A DNA stretch of 64,000 nt from Hawksworthiomyces lignivorus (Eukaryota; Ascomycota; Sordariomycetes; Ophiostomatales; Ophiostomataceae). The position numbers and the translations under genes are program-made. Where the stretch lies: assembly GCA_002917075.1 (NCBI GenBank), contig NTMA01000039.1, positions 434,001-498,000 of the forward strand, in the 5' to 3' direction. Below, one piece after another: positions 47,508 to 59,089 of the stretch. The notes beneath the pieces were generated by a model that saw only the letters and a program-made list of their open reading frames with translations, did no database searches and was not told the origin of the DNA. Position 1 is the stretch's first letter. Each line of letters begins with the position of its first letter.

Positions 47508-50500
47508 CTTCAGAACCGTAAAATACTATCTCTTGATGTCCAGTAATCTCTGAAGAGGTTGTTAGGTCATGGAGCTTCGAGTTGAGCTCGCAAGTGGTAA
47601 ACGATGGGAAGATTTGGGCGATTTCTTCACAAGCGCGACTGATGAGAATGTTGATCAGTCTAGTTCCCGCGGTAGTTGAACCAAGAGTGTTCAAGTTTTT
47701 TGAGGAAAGGAATGTAAAGGATTTAAAACATCATAGGCGGGAGGCCAGAAAGCACTCTGACATTCTTGTCCAGAGGAGGAAATAATTCGACATAGAACAA
47801 CGTTTAAGCAATCGCTTCGTCGCTTCAAGTTTCAGGTTCTGTGGAAGAGCGGCATGGGGGGCGGGTGAAAACTCGCCGACTTAAAGTGTCTCTAGGCAAT
47901 GTCTCCGAACCTGCAAAAGCAAAGTCTCCGGAATTCTAAGCTCTGAAAAGGAAGCTCAGCGTCGATGAGCTTTGTCGTTCTCATACCGCAATCCACATGA
48001 TATCAAGTCACGTTTAGCTGCATGTTGATTTTTCTCAAATATTGAATTTTTCTCAAATATTTGAGGCCACACCTCCACCACTCGAGCACGACAAATTCTC
48101 AGATCACTCTACCAAATAACACGACATATCTGCAAATACATATCTATCAGCAACAAAGTTTAACTGATTCTTTAATACCACCCATCAGCCTTCGCTTGTC
48201 TCCCCCTTCTCGTTCTCCTTTCAGATCTCGCACCACACCACAAGTACACCATTGTTCCTTGACCCCCTGCCAAAAGTATATAAATTCGTTGCTTTTTAGC
48301 TTTGAACGATAGGCAAAGTTGTCTGGTTTCACCTGCACGATTTTCGACTTGGTGCTGCATGATTCTGCATAGGCTTCTTTCATTTCAGTGAGATGGGTGA
48401 CTTATCTAAGAAAGAAAGTTAACACCGAATATGGGAGAAAGATTAAATAATGACACAGCGAGGACAATGATGCAGTTATAGATACCTGAGTCCCTAGAAA
48501 TATAACGCGAACAAGCGTTAGTGAGTTGACCAATTCTCCGTTTTCAAAACAAATTCATGTCAGGAGGTCTCGGGATTGCGAATGAAATTGGACAAACACA
48601 AGGACATGAAGCAAATTTGTTGCCCTCAGTTGCAGACATTCTGCTATATCATCATGCGGGCTTTTGCTCCGTTGCTGCTCGTATGACGACGTGCTAGCAC
48701 CGGGCTCATCAGTGAGAAAGTGATGACGCTGGGAAAAGAAAAGAAACGCTCGGCGAGAGAATAGAAAAACGATCGTTCAGGGGGGGAAAAGCAGACGCTC
48801 TGGGGTACAAGAAAAATAGGCACCAGGTGGACAGAAAGTAATTGCTTCGAAGACAGTAAACGACACTCCAAAAACAGCAACATAATGGATACAAAATCAA
48901 ACATGATACTAGAACGGAAGAGCCGTGAGACAGACACAGAACACAACAGAAACATCAGAAGAAAACGAAGCAAGAAACTGGGGGGATGAATGTGCTTGTT
49001 TGTCCTGCTCTGCAGGCCACGTATCAGAAAGTAATGAGGCAATAGCCCTAGCCAAGTCTGTACGTGGAAGCAAGCTGAAGTTTATTTTGTCCTCTGAGAG
49101 GTGTCTTGGGTGGGAGCCTTTCATGGAGATTGCTCATTTGGCGATGTGCTGTCCCTTAAGGTCCCCGACTTCGATAAGACAGTTAGTTGAAGAAGAAAAG
49201 AAAAGAAAATCAAGAGAATAGATCGATGAATGTTTGGGTTTATATACTCTTGAGTCCTTGGAGTTCTGCTCCTTCCTTTCTTCTTGCGTGTTTACTTCGC
49301 AGACTCCAAGATACAGGATGAAGATGGCAACTTCCCTCCAGAAACACAACATTTCTCTTCAAGCCAAGAATTACTCTTGGTCGCAGGGAAGGTGCCAAAA
49401 TCTGATATCTAATGGAGGAAGCTGCGCTTCAGGGGAATGGAGGAAGCTCCGCTTCATGAGAATAGGGGAAGCTGCGCTCCATGAGATGAAGGAAACTGCA
49501 TTTCACGGGAATGGAGGAAGCTACGCTTCATGAGAGTAGGGGAAGCTACATTTCATGAGAATAGGGGAAGCTGCGCTTCATTGGGACATAGGAAGCTACA
49601 CTTCACAGGAATGGAGGAAGCTACACTTCACGGGAATGGAGGAAGCTACGCTTCGTGAGAATAGGGGAAGCTGCGTTCCATGAGAAGGATTAGAGATCGA
49701 ACGTCATGATTGCTCTTTTAGTGACATTTAGGCGTATCACGCAAGCGCGTTGGATGGATATGGGTTTCTCATTGTGTAGTGAAGGGCGAAGGCCTGCCTT
49801 CTCAACTTGGCGAATACGAAGACAAGAATACGCTGAAGTGACTATGGGTTGTCCTATCTGAATTGGGCAGCCGCGTTTTGCAATAAATTCTACTTGGGAA
49901 AGATGGAAAAGATAATTTTACTGGCAAGCGCGATTCATCACCTCTCTTGCACTTTCTGTGTTATGATTTCAGGAGCTGCGTGTCTGCCGTATTGCGCGAT
50001 GGTATTATTTCTACAACTGGCTAAGGTGAAGGTGCATGCAGCAAAATCGAGAGCAGGATCGGATTCCGACTGCCTCAGTGCCTGTTGGTGGCTGATGCGT
50101 CTTAGCCCAGATCAGATAGCAACTGCGACCACAACAGTCTTCAGCAAACTAACGGCCTATCCTTTCCAGCTGAGGAAATAGCAGCCGTTGAAGTCATAAG
50201 GTTCGCAGCTCCGGAAACGAACAAAGAGTTTTCTCAGCTATGGAAGGGGCGACTCACCATACAACCGGTATATGCCAAGAACCTAGCAAAAGGCCTTGTC
50301 TATTCGTCGTCTATTATCTACTGTTTCCTTTTTGATCTGCTTACGAGGCTAAAAGTGACACATATATTGTAATGATACAGGGCAGAACATAGATCTATTT
50401 GAAAGAATTGCAATAAGCACGTGAATTTAATTCTAGAATACATGCACCTGCGACCTTCGTCGTATCGTATCGATAATGATCTTCGTGGCTTGCCTGCCAC

Positions 50501-51127
50501 TTTCGAACTGAGCGTATCGGCAGAAGTTCTCTGATGTTTGTAACAGTTACTTCAAGGGATTCTAGAGAGTCGCAGGTCCACAATGAAATTGATCCTTGCC
50601 CGTCAGAATGCCTGGAGTAAGTCGTAACACAGGTTAGATGAGTTTAATACATAGCCAGCGTTAATCGACAATGCTGAAAATGGTTACGAGGCAAAAAAAA
50701 AGGTAATAAATTGATACGGGGTTGGGGGAGCGGAGAGGAAAAGTAAGATTGAGAGAGCAAAGAAGCTATGGCTTGAAATAATAAGCCAAGATGCTCATCT
50801 TCAATCCACAAACATGTGGATCACTGCGAGCTCTCTCTAGGAATTAAATTGGTGGGACCGTCTTAATATATTTGTGAGCTTCAGATTTGCATGTTGCGGG
50901 ATGAGTGTCGCTATTTAGGGAGCATTCGGGGCGAACAGCAAATATGCGGCAAAGACACCAAAATTTCGCCTAATTACATTGATTTGTAACCATACTCACT
51001 ACCCTCTACCTGACTTTAACAAATCGTTAGATGCTTGCACACATCGCTTCTTAAACGCTCGTATAAGCCAAACCTACAGCGAATCACATTTTCAGCACTG
51101 CGCGTCTGCCCGAGGCAGCGGGATAAG
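47508..51127. other. 3.6-kb gene-poor region with minisatellite
   Basis: No gene is supported. The main feature is the 25-bp tandem array at 49417-49690. Direct copies of a TTTTTCTCAAATATT-like sequence occur at about 48025-48060. Small frames (for example 49849-50181 plus, 110 aa) show no domain and no GC3 bias. The sequence is nearer 45% GC and unlike the coding parts. Confidence 0.55.
49417..49690 (+). repeat. 25-bp minisatellite, about 11 copies, each with a small hairpin
   Basis: Units begin at 49417, 49442, 49467, 49491, 49516, 49541, 49566, 49591, 49616, 49641 and 49666, so the period is 25 bp with one 24-bp step. The unit is close to GGAAGCTRCRCTTCATGA followed by GAATAGG or GGAATGG. 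Within each unit GAAGC and GCTTC face each other across three bases; at least five copies keep this inverted repeat perfectly and the others differ by one or two bases. Copies vary mostly by single substitutions. A 25-bp period cannot be coding in one frame. Confidence 0.9.
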
Positions 51128-52120
51128 ATGTTGATTCGGACGTCAGCCGCCTCGCCGGTGGCAGCGGCCCCCGCGTCGATGGGTACCGCGCCCTGGCGGG
51201 CCCTCTTCTTGCAGCACCTCGCGCAGATGCCCGCGCCGCTGTGCGCGGTCAGCACGCTGCACCTGGCTGAGGACGCCTCTTCTCTGTCGCCGCTGGCCGG
51301 GGCCACCCCGCGCGTGCGCCATTGCGTGTGCCGCGGCCTGTGGGCATCGCTGCCCCACAATCCAAGAAACCCGGCGCCGCGCAACCCGGCGGTCTACGAG
51401 AGCGACCTGCCCGTCTTCACCACCGACGCGCGCATGGCCAAGGCGTCGGAAATCCGCACATCGGCGGCGGCAGCAGCAGCAGCAGCGGCAGAAAACGGCA
51501 AGGAGCAGCCGCCAGGCACGTGCGGCGGCGGCCCCATCGAAGCTGTCTGGTGGGCCGCCGAGGCCGGCACCCAGTGGCGCGTGCGTGGCACGGCCTGGAT
51601 TCTGGGTCCGGACGTCGAGGGGCCAGAGGGGCTCGCCGCCCGCGCTGCCCTCCGGAAGCGCATGCGGCCGGCCTCTGCCGACGCAGACAAGGGCGAGGGC
51701 GCGGACGACGCAACCGCCGACAAGTGGAGCTGGACCCGCGAGATCACCGCCCACTTCGGCAACATGAGCCCGGTCATGCGCGGCAGCTTCCGCAATCCGC
51801 CGCCCGGCCAGCCGCGGCCGCCGCTGCCGCCGCTGCCGCCGTCTCAGGGCGCCGGCCGGCCCGACCCGCGTCTTGGCGCCCCCGTGGATGATGAACACCT
51901 GGACGACCCGCTGGCGCGCGCCAATTTTCGGGTGTGCGTGATCGTGCCGGAGCAGGTGGAGCAAGTGGACCTGTCACGGGCAGACGACCCGCGGCGGTGG
52001 CTGTTTACGTACGTGGGCACCGAGGCGGCCGGAGAGCACACCTCAGCAGTAGCAGCAGCAGAGCAGCGCGAGGGCCGCCAAGTCATCAACGGGTGGGAGA
52101 AGCTGGAGGTGTGGCCATAG
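51128..52120 (+). CDS. Alr4036-family FMN-binding (pyridoxamine 5'-phosphate oxidase-like) protein
   Basis: A single exon of 330 aa from the first ATG; starting at Met18 (51179, MGTAPWRALF) gives 313 aa and agrees better with the usual family start. The core reads APWRALFLQHLAQM, LCAVSTLHLA, LPVFTTDARMAKASEI and PIEAVWWAAEAGTQWRVRG. This is the split-barrel flavin-binding fold of PNPOx-like proteins of the Alr4036 type, which bind FMN but whose substrate is generally unproven. The ending RRWLFTYVGTEAAG and VINGWEKLEVWP is also family-like. Low-complexity insertions (poly-Ala near 112-120, Pro-rich near 222-240) are lineage features. It stands alone, with gaps of 3.6 kb before and 7 kb after. 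A cytosolic FMN oxidoreductase is likely; vitamin B6 synthesis should not be assumed. Confidence 0.85.
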   Translation: MLIRTSAASPVAAAPASMGTAPWRALFLQHLAQMPAPLCAVSTLHLAEDASSLSPLAGATPRVRHCVCRGLWASLPHNPRNPAPRNPAVYESDLPVFTTDARMAKASEIRTSAAAAAAAAAENGKEQPPGTCGGGPIEAVWWAAEAGTQWRVRGTAWILGPDVEGPEGLAARAALRKRMRPASADADKGEGADDATADKWSWTREITAHFGNMSPVMRGSFRNPPPGQPRPPLPPLPPSQGAGRPDPRLGAPVDDEHLDDPLARANFRVCVIVPEQVEQVDLSRADDPRRWLFTYVGTEAAGEHTSAVAAAEQREGRQVINGWEKLEVWP

Positions 52121-55100
52121 GTGGGCACCAGCTGGCGACGTTCTCGTGCAATTTTTCCTTTTTTTCCTTTTTTTCCTTTTTTTAAGCCGCATCCGTAGAG
52201 TACATAGAAAGGGGCTTTCTTCCATTTGATTCCTCGGATGCTGCATGTACTTAGGATACATACTGCTCCGCAGTACAACCGAAACGTGATTTCGCTACTG
52301 AGGCGGAGAGTTAGTGATATCGCGCCCGGCGCAACTCCGGAGAATTTTGTCTGCTCTCGCCCATTTTGTCTACGTGCGATTTGATGATCTTTGGTCGAGC
52401 ATAATTCTGCCTCCTAGGGAAGAGTCTTCTTCGTTTTCCTTTTTTGTCTTGTCCTTTCAGCATTCGCGCTTATTCTCTGCTCAAGCATCACGACGTTCTA
52501 GTCTAGCGTAGCTAGGCCAAGCCACAAGGAGCTGAAAGGGGAGGAGGCTGCTGTAATGTCTTTCCAGTTTAGCCCTGCCCTGTGATGGAGATATGCATCT
52601 GCTCCCTGTAAGGTACGGGCTACTGTTGGCGTTGTGGAGAGGGTTCTCGAAGGAAATAAGCGAAGAAGGAAGCAAGATTGTGTAGCGAGATGTGGGTGGA
52701 GACAAAAGAAAGTCCCAAAGCTGTCTTTTCAGCACGATTGTGTGTTTCATTGTATGATAGCAATGCCATATATAGATTGCATCACAAACGTTCTACAAAA
52801 GAAGAGGCAATGATAAAGAAGCCTGCCCTCTTTGCTTGCGCCTTGTAAGTGAAGATTCACCTAAAAGCACGCTAAATAGAGCCGCTAATTCCTTGCGGCC
52901 CTTCTCACTTCAGCTATCCGAGGGTGCCCAGTGCTGCCCCAGTGTCCGAAAATTAAGACGAGAGATAGGGGAGCACCGGCTAACTAGACTCCTAATCTTC
53001 TCCAGAGTCTGCCATGTGGCATTTATATTTGATGTACTCCGTATGATAGGAAGGAGTGGTAGCGTGTTAGCGACGGGCACGCCGTCATATGTCGACAGAG
53101 CAGTTGTGTATGCCAATAAAATGGCCCACGTTCAATAAACAGGCGCTATGGCCCTGCTGCTAAGCTATATGTAGATGTGTTTATTTTGTCGGCTTCCTTT
53201 GTCGTCTGCGTATTTGCAATGCCTTCTTTTGCAATGGCGCGGGTCGCTAGGAGACGTCATACATAAGTGGCCGCCCCTGTTGAATCCTTCGACATTTAGA
53301 GAAGCAAGAAGGCAAACTCGGGAGATGCGCGCTGTTAGCTTTACTGGAATAGGAAGCTTGTTCAACGGGCACAAGCCACATTTATTTGGGCCGCCGAGCC
53401 CAACACCGGGCAACTCAACAATGCCATGACTTCCTCTGAGGCTTTCTCTAGCCTCCCAATTTCATAATGTTTTTTTTTCCAAGTCTAAGGTGTGTATTGT
53501 TGTCTGCGCTTTTGATTTCTCCTGACACATGGCTCGTAATAGACCGTGCAGCCTCGCGGCCAATCCAGGTTCATGGGGAACTGCGTAGCGCAGAAATGGA
53601 AATGGAGCTTCTTAGACTCTCCTTTTGTTTCCGGTTTCTCTACGCTGGTCTGCAAAGTACTCATGTAATTGTCTTTTCATTTGGGCTATGTACGAGTAAC
53701 TCTATCATGTGTCGGCACATCTTCATAAAGCTTGCCACCGAGGTGCTTGTACAGAACGAGCTGCGAAATGGTAAGACTCAGCATAGCAATGCCGAGGGAG
53801 CACTTCCGACTTCAATGACCTTTTCGTGTTTCTGTTCCCTGCAAGAAAGTGTAACTGTCGGTCCGACATGTTATTCAGCTATGTCATCGCCTCCTCACTC
53901 GACATACCGCAGGTTAAAGCATGTGCTGTACATTGCCCGGCTGGTGGGCATTTGCGAACAGACAAAGCCAAGAGTGTCGCGTGCCTCATTTCTACTTTTG
54001 GCCACTAGGGTAGTATCAGATCTCGTTACTCCGTGGAAGGGCGCTTGCTGTGTGGAGAACTCCTGGGGCGAAGGGTATTACGTACTTCGTATTTGCATAG
54101 CCCTGCGTTAAGGAGTAGACAGACGAGGTTTTTTTTTTTGCCATAGACGCGGCGAATTGAGACGCACACGGTGGTTGTTTTGTTTTATCTCGTCTTACCA
54201 GGGTTAGACGTAACGAGCAGGAGTCAATACTCTGTTGGAGCCGCAGACCGAGGCCAAATTAGAGAAAACCACAGCTAGCTGCTATGAAGCGCCGTAGGGC
54301 ATTCAAAACCACGTGAAACGGCCTGCACCAGGAAAATTGAAACACGTGCCTTTCAGTTTTCCTTTTGATATGGACGACATCTTCACAAGGAGACCCCCCC
54401 ACGAAAGTAAAGTGTAGAAAAGAATTCACCGCCGCCGACTGCCGGCCCATTTCTGTGTTGTCACGACGTGCACGGCACGTCTCTACGACGCCAGCACGCC
54501 GAATTTAAAAGCACAATGTACATGTTAGTTGACAGCTTGGCTAACAGAATGGTCAAGTGAATAAAGAACCGTAGAAGAGCCGTTGGTGTTTTCTGTCAAG
54601 TTCGGGTACGAGTATGCTCTAATCAACACCACTATACCGGTATGAATTACCAGACGGAGCCCCCGAGTCTTACCGCCCTGCCGGGTAGCTTCTGCCGACT
54701 CCATTTGCATCTGCATTCTGAAGAAATGTGCCTGGAGCACGGAAACTCCCTTGCCCTGCAAGTCAAACGCGGTTGTGCTGCTTCGTAGAGTATCTGGGGC
54801 TCACATGAATACTCCGTACCCTGTACAATAAACGGCGGGGGTCCTAGACCGCTCTTATCTGTTGAGCCACTGCAAATTCATATTTTAGCGGACTTTGCGC
54901 AGGAGCTGGGGAAGACGAATTGGAGCTGGTTGGTAAGGCTTATGGTATTGCTCATACTGAGCAGGGGAAGACTTCTTTCGCGCATGTGGAAAGGGTTTAA
55001 TAACTCGCCCTTGCTCAAGAGCACGCAAGAGTGGGGAGTATGAGGTACCGCAGGATAGATGGAAGCATGCGGTAATACGGAAGACTTATGGGTACTGGCT

Positions 55101-58100
55101 ACTTTTCATTTTCACCTGCCGTTTTTGTGGATGGGGCGCGCCTCCCTCTCTATTCCACATCTGTGTCTACCTTCTCCGTACTTTTTGTGTGTGCGCTATC
55201 CCATCCCCAGTCCGCTAAATACAACGTATATTACTGCCGCCTCCCTACAGGAGCAGAAGTAGCGTCGCAATACTCAGTAATTCGCAGTGACAACGGCTCT
55301 AACAGGCAGCCACTAATATAGTATCCTTCGGGCACAACAAGGCGAGAATGGTACTAGACGAGCTTGGGTATTCCTATCGTACAATCTTACTCCGCTGATG
55401 GCTGCATACAGTACAACCTGCATCTGTTCACCAACATCTTCAAAAAAAAAAGTGTAACTGGTTTAGTATCACTTTGCCTATTTTATTCTATCCCCCCCCT
55501 GGGCTTACTTTCAATTTTCCTCATCTCTTTGGTTTTGTATTTTGTCTTATCTTGCTGTTTGTGAGTGTCTTGGTTGTCTCACTTTTGGCCGGGTTTCTTT
55601 CAGCCCAGCCGCGCTGCTTCTTCTTTCAAGTCTGTCTCTCTTATTTTGTGATGCATCATATTTAAAGTACCAACGTAGGAAATCTTGCCGTCTCAGGCAT
55701 GTATAAGACAATGGGCAGCCCGAGAAACAAAGCAATTCAGCTGGGAAGACGGAGATATGCACCGGCGCACAGAGGCCAGTGTTCCGCTTTTCGCTATCAG
55801 CCGCGCCTGGTGGAGTGGAGTGTGCTGCACTGTAGCGTCTCTTTGACAAGCAGTCGTTTGGCACTGCACTACAGTACGCGTGGTTTTTTGTACTATCATC
55901 ATTGGGAAGAGCACACGTTGTGCTGCCCTGGCTAGAAGACCACAAAATGGAGCATGTTTCAGTTGAAAGCTCTCGAAGAACAAGCTTATCTTGCTTTCTG
56001 GGAGCTCGCTATAACCAATCGCCGCCCTACTTTTTAGACTACTCGTACTTGAACTTAAAGAGTATACTCGTACGAGCTGCATCACGCAAAGCCAAAAGCA
56101 CATTTTATGGCTCTATGTACCAGGGTTTATCGTCCCTCGCTCACACGTTGCGGGATGAGTTGTAGTCGGGGTCCTTTTATTGGATATACCACTGTGGCTA
56201 CAGCAAGCGGATCCGACGCGCCGCAATTCTTGACCTCGCTTCTCCTTTCCCGTAACCCCGTCTCACGTTTGTCAGCTTCTCCCTACACAGGAGAGAAGGG
56301 CGGTCAGCAAAGCTACGTTTCTTCGCTCAAAAAACAACAAACTCTTCCCTTTGGCTTTAAGCTTGGAGGGGATTCGCATTTTGACAAATTCTCACTGGGT
56401 GCGTTCAGCGTGTGTGCGAGCACCTGTGGGCATTCGTGCGCAAGCGAAGAAGGGAATGTGCTGCAGCCCTGAAAGCGTGGTTCCATTCGCCATCTCTTTT
56501 GCAGTAGCTGCCCCGTACTCCGTACTCTGTACGCACATACGTAGTGTACGAGCTACATACGACATACGACCTACTCGATTCTTTGCACCCTTTTGCTGCT
56601 AGCTTTGTGTCTCTCCGCTCCATTCCAGGAAAACTGGATCTGCCCTTTCCGCTTTCTGTCTTTGTGCCAAACCTCTGGGAAGCGGAAAAGTGGGCTGCCC
56701 GTCTGTTCACTTGATGTCTGCCACTCTTTTCTTCTTCCTGCATTGGCTTGCCTCTTCTGTCTGCCCCTTGTCGCCAACCCAAATTCACCGTTCGATCCAA
56801 CCCTGCTTTTTCCACTCACCCCACCTCTGGCGAGGCATCTTTCCTTGACTAGAGAAAAGCATATGACTTGGCCAATCGTGCACCCTAGCTAGGGGAAAAA
56901 AAAGAAGGAAAAAGACGACTTGGTTGCCAATGCAAGCCAAGCCCTCCCAGCCATCTTCAGCTATGCATTCACAGATAACGGCTGCCTTCTCGCGCCAGTG
57001 TGCCGATGGTCTGGCAGAAAACAGTACCTTTGTGAAGTCACATCTAAGCCTACTAGCTTTCTCAATATTGAAGCAAATAGGACACGGATCCCCCCCAAAA
57101 ATATTGAAAAAAATTTAAAATTTCGAAGTGTCTGCGCACTGTATAAGATGCAAGAGAAAGAGAACGAGGTGTGACCATACCGGGGGGGGGAGGAGAAAAT
57201 GGAATTGGAGAGATAGCAAAACCTATGAATTTCCTCCTGATAGGGAGACCACCCCAATTCGGCACCATCATTCTATACATATCTCTCGCCTTCCTATTTC
57301 CAGCAGCTGCCTCATCCTCCTTTTTGTTCACCTCCACTCACACTATGCGGATTAGCGCCTCCTGCTACAATCAAAACATCTCACTATCCACATCCCAACC
57401 AACTTGTCACAGATGCCCGAGGCCTTTTTTTTTTTCTTACCTTTTCCTTTCCCCCTTTTCGCACTGTCTTTATCTGTATGCTTAAAAGCCATGTGCGCAA
57501 TCGAATATGTTTGCTGCCTCTGGTTGTCCGCGGACAAGTCACAGTTGTCTCTGAGCAATAACTGCGGAGTGGTACTTGCATGAGGCGCAGAATCTCGCTT
57601 CACCGCATCAGTACACTACGGCCACGCCTGCTGTCCGCACCCCCTCAACCGTTCTCTCAAGCTTGCATAGTCTTGCCACTGAATTGGTCCTGGCTGCTGC
57701 AATCCCACAAGCCGTTTTCTCCTCCTAGCCCAGGCGCAGTGCATATTGGTTATTGTACTTTGTGCTGTCGTGGTCTTGCCCTGGGAGATTGCTGCGCTTT
57801 CTGTTTCTGGCACCGAGCCGATCACTTAGCCCTCCTCCCCCCCGTCCCAATCGCTCTTCCCAATAGTGCGCATCTCTCGTCGTAGTGCTAGCCTTTTTGT
57901 TTTGGATCTTTGTTCTTTATCTTAAAGCCTCCCCATTTTCTTTTCTTTTTGCCTTCTGCTTTCTTTTTCCTTTCTCTCTGGCATTGCTGAGCTTAAGGCT
58001 TACATATTTCACTCCCCTCGGTCTTCAATCCAGCTTATCTTCCTACTTCTTGCAATTTCTCTTTCGGCTCTGTATTCACGGCCCAGATCTCACGGCATCA

Positions 58101-59089
58101 AGCACTCCTTACTTGCAGTGCTGCATACCGAACGACCTCGGAAATCCAGGGACCGGGCAAGTCTGGGTGCAAATCTTTTTTTAGTCGTCATCCACATATC
58201 ATCCACATATCATCCCCGCCGCTCAGCGTTGATCCTCTCTTGTTTTGCCGCCTCTGATCCTAAAGAGAAACAAAACGGCTACCAGCTTTTTACGACGAAC
58301 CCTTTTCTGTTCCTCGTTATTGGCTTACTCGCTTTGTTCATTCTAGACGCCCTATTATCCAACTTTTATCACCACCCTTCTCTCTATTTTTTTTTTTTTA
58401 GGTCTCTACTTTCTCAGCCTCCAGTGTCCTGCGTCAAGTCGTGTTCTGGTCTTCAGCTTTTCTCGCACGACCTGAATAGGACTTTCTCATAATCGCCCTT
58501 GCCATTATTTTGCTATGTTAAGCACTGGTGCCTCGGCAACTTTCGAACCCTGCTCTCGCGTCTATTTCTCTTGGATATCCCTTACCCGGGAAAAGAGAAG
58601 TTTCAACAAAGAGCAATTAAACAATCAGCAAAGCGGGAAGCGTCAAAGAGAATTATTACAACTTACCGGGAATTCGGAATTTTAGCTTGCCAGCTCAAAC
58701 AAAGGCGCAAGTAGCTGTCATCTAATTCCAGAAAGAGAGCGTGCTGCCTTTATCAGCGCCCTCCTCCATATACGCCTCTGCGCCCCATCAAACCCAGCCA
58801 TCACGGATTCTCAAGCATCGTCAAACCAAATCCAGGGCGAGAGGAGAGCTTGCGCCACTGTTCACGACATCGCTTGCTGCAATTCTTCCTCTCTGTGGAC
58901 TGCGGATTTCTCTACCCGCTCGCCCCTCCCTCTGGAGGCGGACGGGACGGGCGCACTACAGCATTAGGTCTGCAAGAGAAGGCCGTGAACAGCTCCTTCA
59001 CCTGCGGCATTTACATACACCGCCTGGGAATAGGACTCCTCGACTTTAACTGCGAATAGTACCGTCACTGTTACCTCGGCGCTTCCACC
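52121..59089. other. 7-kb gene-free region
   Basis: No supported gene. It contains T/C homopolymer blocks at 52145-52185, partial copies of the TACGGAGTACTCCGTA palindrome (53035, 54810, 56515), a tandem CATCCACATAT pair at about 58190-58212, and from about 57200 to 59000 a pyrimidine-rich stretch leading to the receptor-like gene. A 214-aa open frame at 53467-54111 is discussed among the findings. No transposase, reverse transcriptase or terminal repeat was recognised. Confidence 0.5.

Noticed and set aside
49234..49533. 99-aa frame entering the minisatellite
   Set aside because: The repeat period of 25 bp changes frame in each copy, so it is not a coding repeat.
50600..50640. GTAAGTCGTAAC resembling the 3' end of small-subunit rRNA
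   Set aside because: The match is about 12 nt with no flanking rRNA similarity, so chance is the best explanation.
58850..59059. 69-codon frame just before the receptor-like gene
   Set aside because: It has no ATG and no domain; it most likely lies in the leader.
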